A DNA stretch of 64,000 nucleotides from Geminocystis sp. NIES-3709 (GCF_001548115.1 NZ_AP014821.1:3785262-3849261); one strand, 5' to 3'; shown: positions 10,167 to 19,865, counted from the first letter of the stretch. Numbers and translations: made by a program. The notes: generated by a model from the letters alone, not told the origin.

Positions 10167-10691
10167 ATGTTTTCTTTAACTCGTTATTCTTTAACACTCT
10201 CTATTTTAATCGCTTTTGTCTTTAATCCCCTTAAAGGTGCGATCGCCTCTGACACAATTATCTTGAAATATAGCTTGTTACGGCAGTCTATTCCTGTAGA
10301 AGATTTAACTATTTTTTGTGAAACAGGAGAAACTTCTTCGGATTTAAGTCATTTTCTTCGATTAGCAAATCAACCATCTGAGAAGGTAAAAAATACCCTT
10401 TGTCGTCAAATTCCTGTTAATGGCGTAATGCTATCAAAAATATTGAATAATCCCTTCGGAGGAGTGGTTTTAGATGTTTTTTCCGAAGTTGTTACAACTC
10501 CCAGTGAAAAAGCTAGTCGTGAATCCTTAAGAGGTGCAGTGATTACATCTGCCTTAAAAGATAATAATATTAGCATTATGGAAGTAGCACAAAACTATCC
10601 TACCACAGAACTTCATATTAATGGCGATCGTCTGATGGAAATTTACAGTCAATTAGAAGGTATTTTGGGAAGTATTCCTTTGCCTAAATAG
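10167..10691 (+). CDS. Secreted DUF1400-domain protein
   Basis: 174 residues with a clear signal peptide (MFSLTRYSLTLSILIAFVFN, cleavage likely after AIAS). The mature part (ILKYSLLRQSIPVEDLTIFC ... LRGAVITSALKDNNISIMEV) has the order of the DUF1400 domain, which in cyanobacteria is usually found in front of an alpha/beta hydrolase. Here the domain stands alone, so no hydrolase activity is expected. Exported to the periplasm or lumen; function unknown. It starts 79 bases from the divergent membrane-protein gene, and heme oxygenase follows 170 bases later on the same strand. Confidence 0.65.
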   Translation: MFSLTRYSLTLSILIAFVFNPLKGAIASDTIILKYSLLRQSIPVEDLTIFCETGETSSDLSHFLRLANQPSEKVKNTLCRQIPVNGVMLSKILNNPFGGVVLDVFSEVVTTPSEKASRESLRGAVITSALKDNNISIMEVAQNYPTTELHINGDRLMEIYSQLEGILGSIPLPK

Positions 10692-10861
10692 AAAGTTATT
10701 GACAAAAAAAACTTAATGTGCGTTATTCGTCGAAGATAAAAATGTAAAAAATCTTAATGTAAAGTGGGCTTAATTCAGTTTAAGGTGAAAAATTAACAAG
10801 AAAAATGTTTTTGTAAATTTTTATAACTAGAGTCTCAGAAAATAAATAAGGATAAAAGAAA

Positions 10862-11593
10862 ATGAGTGTTAATTTAGCCACCATGTTAAAAGAAGGTACA
10901 AAAAAATCCCATTCTATGGCTGAAAATATGGGATTTATTAAGTGCTTCCTTAAAGGAGTTGTTGAGAAAAATTCTTATCGTAAGTTAGCGGCAAATCTTT
11001 ATTTTGTCTATGGTGCCATGGAGGAAGAAATGGAGCGTTTAAAAGATCATCCTCTTGTTAGCAAAATCTATTTTCCGGAGTTAAATCGTGAGTCCAGTTT
11101 AGCAAAAGACCTTCAATTCTATTATGGCAGTAACTGGAAAAATGAAATTTCTATTACTCCTAATGGACAAGCCTACGTCGATCGAATCCATGAAATTGCT
11201 AATACTGCACCTGAATTATTTGCCGCTCATTCCTATACACGTTATTTAGGAGATCTTTCTGGCGGACAAATCTTAAAAAATATTGCAGAAAAAGCCATGA
11301 ATTTGGATGGAGAAGGTACTGCTTTTTATGAATTTGAAACCATCACTGATGAAAAAGCCTTCAAAAATATGTATCGTCAAGCCTTAAATGATTTACCCGT
11401 AGATCAAGAAACTGCCGATCGTATTGTACAAGAAGCTAACGAGGCTTTTGGTATGAACATGAAAATGTTCCAAGAATTAGAAGGTAATTTGGTTATGGCG
11501 ATCGGTAAAATGTTATTTAATAGCTTAACATCTCGTCGTCGTCGTGGCAGTAATGACTCTACTAATAGTGGTGAATTAGCTACCGCCGAATAG
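10862..11593 (+). CDS. ho1: Heme oxygenase (biliverdin-forming, ferredoxin-dependent)
   Basis: Opens heme to biliverdin IX-alpha, CO and iron, using reduced ferredoxin. It is the first step towards phycocyanobilin and phytochrome chromophores. 243 residues, normal for cyanobacterial HO1. The proximal heme ligand is His17 in TKKSHSMAENMGFIKCFLKG, and the distal helix motif is GDLSGGQILKNIAEKAM. The Ser/Thr/Arg-rich C-terminal tail (SRRRRGSNDSTNSGELATAE) is typically variable. An AT-rich 170-base leader precedes the ATG, and AAGGATAAAAGAAA supplies a ribosome site. Iron-linked context follows: the next gene is a Fur-box-controlled porin. Confidence 0.95.
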   Translation: MSVNLATMLKEGTKKSHSMAENMGFIKCFLKGVVEKNSYRKLAANLYFVYGAMEEEMERLKDHPLVSKIYFPELNRESSLAKDLQFYYGSNWKNEISITPNGQAYVDRIHEIANTAPELFAAHSYTRYLGDLSGGQILKNIAEKAMNLDGEGTAFYEFETITDEKAFKNMYRQALNDLPVDQETADRIVQEANEAFGMNMKMFQELEGNLVMAIGKMLFNSLTSRRRRGSNDSTNSGELATAE

Positions 11594-11835
11594 AAATTAA
11601 CTCCATCAAAATAAGGGGATAAAACAAAGAATCGATACCCTTACTCATAATTCAATTAATGAGTTTTTCCATAGAATTATAGTACCTTCTTCAGCAAAAT
11701 TGGGGAAGGTATTGATTTTAAAGCAAACATTTAGACTTATTTTGAATTTTATATTCATGGGATTAGTAATTAAGATATAACAAAAGTAAAGAATATAACA
11801 CCTAACTATTCTTTTGGTTATCCTCCCTCGGAGTA

Positions 11836-11865
11836 TTGAAAAAGATAATCATTATCAAATATAAT
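11836..11865 (+). promoter_or_regulatory. Promoter with embedded Fur box before the porin gene
   Basis: TTGAAA (11836-11841) and TATAAT (11860-11865) are spaced by 18 bases. Between them GAAAAAGATAATCATTATC (11838-11856) matches 17 of 19 bases of the classical Fur consensus GATAATGATAATCATTATC. Iron-loaded Fur bound here would block RNA polymerase, predicting induction of the porin under iron starvation. Confidence 0.8.
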
Positions 11866-11904
11866 ATACTCTCATAACTTAACCTTGTGAGGAGTCAAAC
11901 TATA

Positions 11905-13512
11905 GTGAATAGTAAATTATTAACAACATCTACTTTAATTAGTAGTTTTTTTATATCTTGTTTGGGAGAAATCATACCAAATAAAAGAGTATTTGCTTCT
12001 ACCCCAATCGATATTTTAGAACAAATAGACGAATATCAATTAAACACCCAAAAATCTCAAGTAACCTCTGTTTCTCAGTTAAGGGATGTATCTCCAACAG
12101 ATTGGGCTTTTGAAGCCTTAAGAAGTTTAGTGGAAAGGTATGGTTGTATTGTAGGGTATCCCGATCAAACTTTCAGAGGAAATCGTGCTTTGAGTCGTTA
12201 TGAATTTGCGGCAGGGTTAAATGCTTGTATGCAACAAATGGAGCGTTTAATTGCCGCCAGTGAATCGGTAATGAAAGAAGACATCGAAAAACTAAAACGA
12301 TTAATGGCAGAATTTGAAACAGAATTAGCCACTTTAGGCGCAAGAGTTGATAACCTAGAAGGTAGAGTGGCATTTTTGGAAGATCATCAATTTTCCACTA
12401 CCACCAAGTTAAGTGGAGAAGTTATTTTTGGATTAGCAAGTATCTTCAACGGACAAAAAAACGGCGGTACAGAAAATATAGAACAAGTACCCGTATTAGG
12501 AAATCGTACAAGAATAGAATTAAGTACCAGTTTCACTGGTAAAGACTTACTTTACACTCGTTTAGCTACAGGTAATTTTCCAGATTTTAGTGTACCAGCT
12601 AACACTCAACAAGCTAGTTTAGCATTTGCTCAACCAGATGATAATGACGTAGCAGTAGAAGTATTAAACTATAATTTCCCTCTCAATGATAATATTACTC
12701 TCTGGTTAGAAGGGGCTGGAGGAGCATTTGATGATTTTACTAACACTCTCAGTATTTTAGACGGTGATGGTGGTAGTGGTGCATTATCTAGTTTTGGTAC
12801 TCGTAACTTAGCTTATTATCAAGGAGAAGGAGCTGGTTTAGCCTTAGAAGGTAAATTTGGTCAATTTGGTTGGAGTTTAGGCTATTTAGCCACGGATGCT
12901 AACAGTCCAGAAAAAGGTAACGGTTTATTTAATGGAGCTTACGGTATCTTAGGGCAAGTAGGTTATTATCCTAACGATAAATTTGGGGTAGCTTTTGCTT
13001 ATGGTCAAGGTTACAATACTTTTGGCATTGGTGAAAATACCCGTAGTTTTGCTGAAGTGATTGCCGATAGTCCCATTAACACTTCTCATAATATTTATAC
13101 TTTAACCATGTCATGGCAATTAGCAGAAAAATTTGTATTAGGTGCATGGGGAGGATATTCTAACGTAAGAACTCTTAACTCTTTTTCTGATGGAGATGTG
13201 AATATATCCCGTGGCAGTTCGGATATGTGGTATTGGGCGGCAACCTTAGGCTTTCCCGACTTATTCAAAGAAGGTAATTTAGGGGGAATTATTATTGGGA
13301 TGCAACCTTGGCAAACTAATTCCACTATCAGAAATAATGATGTCAGATTGGATAATGAGGATACTTCTTTTCACATTGAGGCATTTTATGAGTATGCAGT
13401 GACTGACAATATTAAAATTACTCCGGGGGTAGTCGTTGTTACAAATCCTTCTAATGACACCCGTAATGATCCTTTAGTTATTGGTGCATTACGCACTACT
13501 TTCACCTTTTAA
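11905..13512 (+). CDS. SLH-domain OprB-type outer-membrane porin, probable iron-uptake porin
   Basis: Beta-barrel outer-membrane protein. A signal peptide is followed by an S-layer-homology domain (LRDVSPTDWAFEALRSLVER, ending in RYEFAAGLNACMQ), which anchors it to peptidoglycan-linked polymer. A short coiled coil (about 120-165, LKRLMAEFETELATLGARVD) and a carbohydrate-selective OprB-type barrel ending in TTFTF (terminal aromatic, typical of barrels) complete it. The frame opens with GTG at 11887, but the ribosome site AGGAG lies inside that extension, so GTG at 11905 is preferred. The upstream Fur box supports a role in iron or siderophore/inorganic iron passage. Cyanobacterial members of this family are known as iron-stress porins. 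About 535 residues. Confidence 0.85.
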   Translation: MNSKLLTTSTLISSFFISCLGEIIPNKRVFASTPIDILEQIDEYQLNTQKSQVTSVSQLRDVSPTDWAFEALRSLVERYGCIVGYPDQTFRGNRALSRYEFAAGLNACMQQMERLIAASESVMKEDIEKLKRLMAEFETELATLGARVDNLEGRVAFLEDHQFSTTTKLSGEVIFGLASIFNGQKNGGTENIEQVPVLGNRTRIELSTSFTGKDLLYTRLATGNFPDFSVPANTQQASLAFAQPDDNDVAVEVLNYNFPLNDNITLWLEGAGGAFDDFTNTLSILDGDGGSGALSSFGTRNLAYYQGEGAGLALEGKFGQFGWSLGYLATDANSPEKGNGLFNGAYGILGQVGYYPNDKFGVAFAYGQGYNTFGIGENTRSFAEVIADSPINTSHNIYTLTMSWQLAEKFVLGAWGGYSNVRTLNSFSDGDVNISRGSSDMWYWAATLGFPDLFKEGNLGGIIIGMQPWQTNSTIRNNDVRLDNEDTSFHIEAFYEYAVTDNIKITPGVVVVTNPSNDTRNDPLVIGALRTTFTF

Positions 13513-13632
13513 TTAATTAGAAGGGAGGTGCTACTGATTTGAGCTATGAATCTTAATTTTGTAACTTTTTACTAATTTTAAATTACTCAAAAAATAAAGA
13601 ATTTGAGCAACTAAAAAAGTAAGATAAATATA

Positions 13633-13657
13633 GTTTTCATATCTTGATTCAGTAACG
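13633..13657 (-). repeat. GTTRCTGAAT repeat end (copy 3)
   Basis: On the minus strand: GTTACTGAATCAAGATATGA followed by AAAC. It lies directly beyond the broken end of the methyltransferase remnant at 13669, suggesting that the element caused or marks the truncation. Confidence 0.6.
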
Positions 13658-13668
13658 TCAGATATTTA

Positions 13669-13971
13669 TTAAGTACATAATAAACCTAAATCTAATAAAG
13701 ACATTTGTTTTGCTTTTAATGGATATTTTAAAGTATAATCAATATTGAATAATTGACAAAGAAAACCAGCTAATAAAATGTCAAAATTAGGAATAGTTTT
13801 TATATCTATTTCTCTTATATCTCCAGCAGGTATTTCTTCAAAGTTATTAAAATATATTTCTCTAGCATGGGAATCAATTTTTGAACTAAATACACATTGA
13901 AAACCGACTTTTTCAAAACCTAATCTGAATCCTCCAATTCCTGCAAATAAATCAATAAATTTATAACTCAT
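13669..13971 (-). pseudogene. Truncated cytosine-5 DNA methyltransferase fragment
   Basis: 100 residues. The N terminus carries AdoMet motif I (FIDLFAGIGGFRLGFEKVGF) and a normal spacing to motif IV, but the catalytic PCQ loop reads AGFLCQLFNIDY, so the proline before the catalytic Cys is lost. All later motifs (VI, VIII, the target-recognition region, X) are missing, and the tail (LKAKQMSLLDLGLLCT) is unrelated. It is about a quarter of the family length, hence inactive. The frame ends 12 bases before the repeat end at 13633-13657. The intact, clearly different methyltransferase at 14030-15271 lies just upstream on the same strand, so this is a relic of another modification gene and not a fragment of that one. 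Confidence 0.8.
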
Positions 13972-14029
13972 TTTCTAATTCCTCTATAAGTTGATATTAA
14001 CAACTCTTTATAGTTCATTTTTATATTAA

Positions 14030-15271
14030 TTATTTAACAATACTAATCTTTCTTTTTTTAGGAATTATAACATTAAGAATATTCCAATAGCTTGATGCTT
14101 TATCCATGTTATATTCCATAAATTTTAATTCAATTTTTTCTAATTTTCTTATTTCTAATTGGTTAATATCTACTTCTAAAATCTTAATTATTTCGTCTCC
14201 AATGGCTTTAGCTAACATAGGAATAACTGCATTACCAATTTCTCGGAAACCATGCCAAATTGTCTCATGAAATAAAAACCAATCAGGAAATGTATGCAAT
14301 CGAGCTGCCTCCCTTACTGTAATACATCTGGGTTGACTGTAGTGAATTGGACGGGCGGCAGTATATGCCCCTTTGTCTCTGGCAGTTCCTGCTCTTAACG
14401 TATTACATAATCCTGTAGGAGAAAGTTTCAAAAAGCGACTGGTTTTCTCTACATTTCCTTGGGGGGTTAACTGAAAACGCTCTATGGATTTTTCTGTATG
14501 ATTTGAACCTACATGATTATAGATAAAATTATCTCGTTGTCGATGATGACATAATTGATAGATTCCTTGAGAATTTAAGGCAAAATTACGTCTAAATCCT
14601 GAATAATCCAGTTTTTTTGAGTCTATACCTTTATTTTCCCCGATAAACGCTGGAAAAAAAACTAAATCCTTGATGGCACTTTCTACATTATTAAACTCTT
14701 GAGTTTCAAGGGGATAACTAACGGGTTTCACATCATGACGACTACCCATGAGAATTAAGCGTTTTCGTTTTTGAGGAGCACCAAAAAGACTAGCATCAAG
14801 GATTTTAACGGGTTTAGCGATGTGATAACCGATATTCTCAAATTCTGTAATTAATTCTGCTAAAAATTGTTGATGTTTTCCCACTGCAATACCGGGTACA
14901 TTTTCAAAGATAAAATATTTTGGTTTTAAGTCTTTTATTACTCTAAAATATTCAAAAACTAAAGAATTACGAGGATCATCTAGCTGTCTTTTTCCCATTA
15001 AAGAAAAACCTTGACAGGGTGGACCACCTGCGATTAAATCAATATCATTATCAACTCCTTTTTGTTTAAGAATATCCTTTAAATAATCAGTTTTTAAGTT
15101 ATTTATATCTTCACAAATAGTGGTAGTGTAGGAAAAATTAAGATGATGAATTAAGGCGTGAATTGCATCAAATTCTACCGCTAGGGCGACATCAAATCCG
15201 GATGCTTCTAAACCTAAAGACATTCCACCACATCCAGAAAATAAATCGATCGCTATAGGTCTTTTCATCAA
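14030..15271 (-). CDS. DNA (cytosine-5-)-methyltransferase, solitary
   Basis: Transfers methyl from AdoMet to C5 of cytosine within a specific DNA site. 413 residues with all main motifs: I (AIDLFSGCGGMSLGLEASGF), IV with catalytic Cys (GGPPCQGFSLMG), VI (FENVPG), VIII (QKRKRLILMG), a target-recognition region (about 200-300) and X (EIGNAVIPMLAKAIG). No endonuclease gene adjoins it, so it looks like an orphan enzyme. The N terminus and length resemble the solitary cyanobacterial methyltransferase of Synechocystis (Slr0214, M.Ssp6803I) that modifies CGATCG, the core of HIP1 sites that are abundant here. The specificity is an inference. MM at the start leaves the first or second Met as initiator. 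Confidence 0.88.
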   Translation of the reverse strand: MMKRPIAIDLFSGCGGMSLGLEASGFDVALAVEFDAIHALIHHLNFSYTTTICEDINNLKTDYLKDILKQKGVDNDIDLIAGGPPCQGFSLMGKRQLDDPRNSLVFEYFRVIKDLKPKYFIFENVPGIAVGKHQQFLAELITEFENIGYHIAKPVKILDASLFGAPQKRKRLILMGSRHDVKPVSYPLETQEFNNVESAIKDLVFFPAFIGENKGIDSKKLDYSGFRRNFALNSQGIYQLCHHRQRDNFIYNHVGSNHTEKSIERFQLTPQGNVEKTSRFLKLSPTGLCNTLRAGTARDKGAYTAARPIHYSQPRCITVREAARLHTFPDWFLFHETIWHGFREIGNAVIPMLAKAIGDEIIKILEVDINQLEIRKLEKIELKFMEYNMDKASSYWNILNVIIPKKRKISIVK

Positions 15272-15520
15272 TTATACTGAGGAGAATTAAACTGCTATTT
15301 AACTTTAAAGGTAAAGGGTTTTTATTTCAATACTACGCTTATTGTAAAAAATTACAATTTGTCAAACTCATTAATCGTTAATCCTACTTTTTTAAGAATC
15401 TAGTCTAGTAAAAATAGTGAAACAAAGAGGCTCGAAGCAGATATTTATGGAAAGAAACAAATGCCTATAATTGATGTCTAATAAAACAGTAATTTTTTGT
15501 ACATTTTTTTATTTAAACAA

Positions 15521-15787
15521 CTAATTTACATTATAAATATCACGACGATGACCAATTCTATTAATAAAAATTAATTGATTTTCTCTTTCAAACTCATAAA
15601 TAATTCGATAATCTCCTACTCTTAATTTATAAAATCCTGATAATTGCCCTGTTAGAGATATAGGCGTAATTTGTTCAAAATTTTTCGCTAACCACGAAAT
15701 TTTATTTAAAATACGGATTCGCACTACTTGAGTTAAATTATCTAAATCATTAATCGCCTCTTGCTCAAAATTGACAGAATAATTCAT
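15521..15787 (-). CDS. RelE/ParE-family toxin
   Basis: 88 residues with the RelE fold pattern: NYSVNFEQEAINDLDNLTQV (beta-alpha), LTGQLSGFYKLRVGDYRIIY (central strands with the conserved KLRVGDYRIIY signature) and INRIGHRRDIYN (terminal strand with catalytic-type His/Arg). Such toxins cleave mRNA at the ribosome or poison gyrase until bound by an antitoxin. The ATG immediately follows the antitoxin TAA, so the pair is co-translated. Likely autoregulated by the antitoxin complex. Confidence in the family is high; the target is not determined. Confidence 0.88.
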   Translation of the reverse strand: MNYSVNFEQEAINDLDNLTQVVRIRILNKISWLAKNFEQITPISLTGQLSGFYKLRVGDYRIIYEFERENQLIFINRIGHRRDIYNVN

Positions 15788-16003
15788 TTAATTTTCTATT
15801 CCGTACTTTTTATAAACTTCCTCTGATGATATAGTTAATTTAGCTTTTAGTCGTTTATTTCGGATGTCTAATAAACTTTGTTTAAAAGATTCTTTAATTT
15901 CCAAACCATCATCAGGATCACATAAGTATTCATCGAGAATTTCATCAACTGTGTTACGAATAAACTGTTGTAACTGTTCTGTCGTCATTTCTTTTATTTG
16001 CAT
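15788..16003 (-). CDS. Antitoxin of the RelE-type pair
   Basis: Small acidic protein directly before the toxin, with zero spacing. The preferred ATG gives MQIKEMTTEQLQQFIRNTVD and about 71 residues. A longer frame from TTG at 16018 is possible but less likely. It is helical, with a Glu/Asp-rich middle (DEYLCDPDDGLEIKESFKQS) and a basic C terminus (RNKRLKAKLTISSEEVYKKY) suited to wrap the toxin. It resembles short cyanobacterial antitoxins of RelE-like toxins, and no DNA-binding domain is obvious. The role is inferred mainly from position and size. Confidence 0.75.
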   Translation of the reverse strand: MQIKEMTTEQLQQFIRNTVDEILDEYLCDPDDGLEIKESFKQSLLDIRNKRLKAKLTISSEEVYKKYGIEN

Positions 16004-16067
16004 AGTATCTAATTCCAATGAAATATATAGTTGATTATATCAATTAGAACTCAAAACGTTGAAATAC

Positions 16068-19000
16068 TTACTCCGCTACAAGATAATTAAACCAACTGTT
16101 AAGACTATCTAACTGTTGACTGGCTTTCATTGCACCTAAACCTCTGACAATCACCTTATTTTTGCCATAAACAAAACGATTTTGTATATGTTTAGGTAAC
16201 TTAGCATTCAATAATTGCCATGCGGGTTCTTGCATTGGTGTTTCAAGAATAATATTTTGTTTGCCCTCTAATTTTATCCGTGAAAAGCCGATCGATTTTG
16301 CTTTTAATTTCAATTGAGCTACTTGTAATAATTGTTGAGCAGGTTCAGGTATATCTCCATATCTGTCTCGCCAATCTGATTCTATCTGTCTAATTTCCTT
16401 CTCACTAGATATAGTTGCGATCGCACGATAAGCATCCATTTTTTGTTCTAAATCGGGAATATAACGAGTAGGAATTAAAGCGTTGAGTTGTAAATCAACT
16501 TGAGTGTCTTCTACTTGCGGAATTTCCTGTCCTTGAATTTCGTTGATGGCTTCTTTTAACATTTCGGTGTACATTTCAAAACCGATAGCCTCCATTTGCC
16601 CAGATTGCTCTGCACCCAATAAGCTACCAACTCCCCGAATTTCCATGTCACGCATAGCTAAATGATAACCTGATCCGAGTTGCGAAAACTCCTGTAACGC
16701 CCGTAGTCTTTTTCGAGCTACGTCTGATAAAGTCTCATTATCGGGATATAATAGCCAAGCATGAGCCTGTATGCCCGATCGTCCAACTCTTCCTCTAAGC
16801 TGATAAAGTTGAGCTAATCCAAATTTTTGGGAATCTTCAATGATTATGGTGTTAACTCTCGGAATATCCAGTCCTGACTCTACGATCGTCGTACATACTA
16901 ACAAATCTGCCTCACCATTATTAAATGCCAACATGGTAGTTTCTAACTCCCCTTGGTGCATTTGTCCATGAGCAATGGCAATTCTGAGGCTAGGAATCAT
17001 TGCCTGAAGCATTTTTATTACGTCTTCCATGCCTTCGATACGAGGTAAAACGTAGAAAATTTGCCCTCCCCTATCTAATTCATTGCGAATAGCAGTACGA
17101 ATCACCGCCTGATTGAAGGGTAAAATATGGGTTTTGATGGGGCGACGACTAGGAGGAGGAGTGGTAATTAAACTCATTTCTCGCACCCCAGAAATGGACA
17201 TATAAAGAGTACGGGGAATGGGGGTAGCACTGAGGGTTAAAACATCGATCGATGCTTTCATAGCTTTAATTTTTTCTTTTTGATTAACCCCAAATCTTTG
17301 CTCTTCATCTACTACTAATAAACCTAAATCTTTATATTTAATTTTATTGCTTAAAACTCCTTGAGTGCCGACAACAATATCTAATTCTCCTGTTGCTAAT
17401 TTTTGGACAATTTCTTTTTTTTCTGATTCTGTACGGAAACGATTTAATAAGCCGATATTAATAGGATAAGGGGAAAATCTTTCGACTAATGTATGGTAAT
17501 GTTGTTGAGATAAAATTGTGGTAGGAGCGATAAAAACTACTTGTTTATTTCCTGCTGTTACCGCCTTAAAAATTGCTCGAATTGCCACCTCAGTTTTACC
17601 AAAACCCACGTCACCACAAACTAATCTATCCATAGGGCGATCATTTTCCAAATCCTTTTTAACATCGTGAATTGCTTTTAATTGATCTGGTGTTGGTTGG
17701 TAAGGAAAAGAGTCTTCTAATTCTGTTTGCCAAGGAGTATCTTCAGGGTAAGAAAAGCCTTTTAATTCAGCTCTTTTTGCATATAATTGCACTAAGTCAA
17801 AGGCTAATTTTTTAATGGATTTTTTAACTTTATTTTTAACATTTATCCATTCTCTTCCAGACATTTTATTTAACTTTGGTTGTGCTTCTCCTGTATGTCT
17901 ATAGCGAGAAACAAGCTCTAAACTATCGGCGGGAACTCTCAATAAACCATCACTATATTGAATAACTAAATATTCTCTTCCCTCATAAATTTCTAACTCT
18001 AAAAATTGTCCTAATCCATGATATTTATGAACAATAAAATCTTTGGGTCTTAACTTGTCTAAATCAACTTGTTTTGATGCCGCTTGACGACGTTTTCTGA
18101 TATAAGTGGGACTGGCTAAATTATGTTGTCCAAAAAACTCTCGATCGGTAATAATTGCAATACGAAAAGTAGGTAAAATAAAACCTTCTAACTCTGCTTG
18201 TCCTGAGTATTTTAAAGCAACAGAAGTATTTTGACGATGGAGCTTTTCAATCATACTAAAATCAATAGGATTTGGGATAAATTGAGCGAAGCAATCATGC
18301 TCTTGTAATAAAGCAACAGAGCGAGAAGGTTGGGCAGAAATTAACCATTTATTATACTTACTTAAATCAATAGTATTATAAACTTCTTTTTTTCCTCTTA
18401 AAATCTCTGCTAATTTAGCAAATTGATGGGGAGAAACAGGTAAAGTACGGCTCGATAAATTAATAGTAGGTATCTCATTTTCGATAATTTCTAAAGCAAT
18501 TTCTGATAGATAAATTTGAGGATATTTAATCAACTCTAAAGAAGTAGAAAAATCTCGATGAATCTTCGGAATAGCCCCTAAATCCCCAATATTAAGAACT
18601 TGATTTTCTCCTCCAGAATTGGGAGTTGGGGTGCTTGATTCTACCTTCTCCCTATGGGCGAGGGAGTTTTGTAATTGCCATTTTTCTTGGGCTTGTTCTA
18701 CCCAAATTCGACTATGAGCTTGACATTGTTCTACTTCGTCAATAGCAACGATCGAATTATCGGGGAAATAGTCTAAAATCGAGGCGACATGACCATTTTC
18801 ACCATTAAAAGCTAACCCTAAAAAACGAGTCATACCTTCGGGATAAATGCCATTTTCTAAATTTTCTTGCTCAGAAGTGCTAATAAATGGTTTAATAATT
18901 TCTACAATGGGTAAATTCTGACTAATTATACCTTTCCATGTGGTGGGAGTTAGGGTTAATTCATCAATTTTGTCTAAACTTCGTTGGGATACGGGATCAA

Positions 19001-19628
19001 ATTCTCGTAAATTCTCTAATTCATCGCCAAAAAACTCTAATCTCACGGGTAATTCGGCAGATACTGGAAAAATATCGATTAAATCACCTCTTTTACTCCA
19101 TTGTCCTTCGATTTCCACGAGGTTAACTCGATCGTAACCCATCTTTGCTAAAGTTAGCTCTATATTCTTAGTCTCTAACGTCATCGCTTTGTGCAAATTT
19201 AAGCAATAGTCTGCAAACACCGATGGAGGCGGTAAATGAGGTTGTAAGGCTTTTTCTGTGGTAACAATCGCTAAGGGTAAACTTGTAACATCTTGCTTAA
19301 TAAGAGTTGAAAGAGTCTGCATCTGTCCCCAAATCATTTCGGATTCGCCATTAAAAGCCTCATAGGGACTGGCTTCAGTGGTAGGATAGAAAAAAACCTG
19401 TTTATAGCCCATTAACTCAATATTTGCCATGTAACGAGCGGCTTCTTCAATAGTAGCACAAACAATCAGTAAATTTTTTTGTTGAGTTTGAGCAATAGCT
19501 ACGGTAACTAAACCTTTCGGTAAACGAGCAATCCCTTGTAAATTCAGCTTTTTACTAATGTTGAGTTTCTGGATTAATTCTGTAGTTAAAGGTGATTTTG
19601 CGATCGCACGAAGGACAGAGTTGAACAT
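16068..19628 (-). CDS. mfd: Transcription-repair coupling factor Mfd
   Basis: Removes RNA polymerase stalled at DNA lesions and recruits UvrA. 1186 residues, full length. UvrB-like N-terminal domains (about 1-350) are followed by the RNA-polymerase-interacting domain ([22 protein letters not shown] region near 545) and the RecG-like translocase with Walker [21 protein letters not shown] box [21 protein letters not shown] and [10 protein letters not shown]. The TRCF C-terminal domain follows (about 1030-1140). A repeat-derived string ([13 protein letters not shown]) sits in the N-terminal region near residue 330 and is probably a tolerated insertion. Single gene, with the toxin-antitoxin pair downstream. 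Confidence 0.96.
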   Translation of the reverse strand: MFNSVLRAIAKSPLTTELIQKLNISKKLNLQGIARLPKGLVTVAIAQTQQKNLLIVCATIEEAARYMANIELMGYKQVFFYPTTEASPYEAFNGESEMIWGQMQTLSTLIKQDVTSLPLAIVTTEKALQPHLPPPSVFADYCLNLHKAMTLETKNIELTLAKMGYDRVNLVEIEGQWSKRGDLIDIFPVSAELPVRLEFFGDELENLREFDPVSQRSLDKIDELTLTPTTWKGIISQNLPIVEIIKPFISTSEQENLENGIYPEGMTRFLGLAFNGENGHVASILDYFPDNSIVAIDEVEQCQAHSRIWVEQAQEKWQLQNSLAHREKVESSTPTPNSGGENQVLNIGDLGAIPKIHRDFSTSLELIKYPQIYLSEIALEIIENEIPTINLSSRTLPVSPHQFAKLAEILRGKKEVYNTIDLSKYNKWLISAQPSRSVALLQEHDCFAQFIPNPIDFSMIEKLHRQNTSVALKYSGQAELEGFILPTFRIAIITDREFFGQHNLASPTYIRKRRQAASKQVDLDKLRPKDFIVHKYHGLGQFLELEIYEGREYLVIQYSDGLLRVPADSLELVSRYRHTGEAQPKLNKMSGREWINVKNKVKKSIKKLAFDLVQLYAKRAELKGFSYPEDTPWQTELEDSFPYQPTPDQLKAIHDVKKDLENDRPMDRLVCGDVGFGKTEVAIRAIFKAVTAGNKQVVFIAPTTILSQQHYHTLVERFSPYPINIGLLNRFRTESEKKEIVQKLATGELDIVVGTQGVLSNKIKYKDLGLLVVDEEQRFGVNQKEKIKAMKASIDVLTLSATPIPRTLYMSISGVREMSLITTPPPSRRPIKTHILPFNQAVIRTAIRNELDRGGQIFYVLPRIEGMEDVIKMLQAMIPSLRIAIAHGQMHQGELETTMLAFNNGEADLLVCTTIVESGLDIPRVNTIIIEDSQKFGLAQLYQLRGRVGRSGIQAHAWLLYPDNETLSDVARKRLRALQEFSQLGSGYHLAMRDMEIRGVGSLLGAEQSGQMEAIGFEMYTEMLKEAINEIQGQEIPQVEDTQVDLQLNALIPTRYIPDLEQKMDAYRAIATISSEKEIRQIESDWRDRYGDIPEPAQQLLQVAQLKLKAKSIGFSRIKLEGKQNIILETPMQEPAWQLLNAKLPKHIQNRFVYGKNKVIVRGLGAMKASQQLDSLNSWFNYLVAE
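18610..18667. repeat. Repeat-derived in-frame insert inside mfd
   Basis: Bases encoding about [18 protein letters not shown] show the CTCCCTATGGGCGAGGGAG palindromic style of intergenic REP sequences and share the STPTP string with the gltB insert at 7071-7113. The reading frame is preserved. Confidence 0.45.
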
Positions 19629-19782
19629 GAATTAACGATTGATAAAGACAAAGAAACAAACATTACCATATATCATTATAAAGACTAATACTATAGCCAT
19701 AGGCAGAAATTTAAGCTACACCGAAAATAGTGATTTTTTTTACTAATACTAAAATAAAATTATAGTTTTAGAAATTTTACTA

Positions 19783-19799
19783 AAAGGGAGATTCCCTTT
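19783..19799 (-). terminator. Hairpin downstream of the helicase gene
   Basis: AAAGGGA-GAT-TCCCTTT is a perfect 7-bp stem about 65 bases after the helicase stop on the minus strand, followed on that strand by TTAGTAAAAT. The T-tract is weak, so it is a plausible but unproven terminator. The rest of 19629-19865 shows nothing else. Confidence 0.4.
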
Positions 19800-19865
19800 A
19801 AAAACTAAGGTGCAAAAAAGGAATCAAGACATTATTTAAGAGATTTATTGGGTGAAAGTAAACTA

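Noticed and set aside
11644-11711. Terminator after heme oxygenase (CTCAT...ATGAG with TTTTT, or TACCTTC...GAAGGTA)
   Set aside because: Both stems are short or have long loops, and I could not choose between them with confidence.
11887-11904. GTG at 11887 as porin start
   Set aside because: The best ribosome-binding site (AGGAG) would lie inside the coding part. GTG at 11905 has correct spacing.
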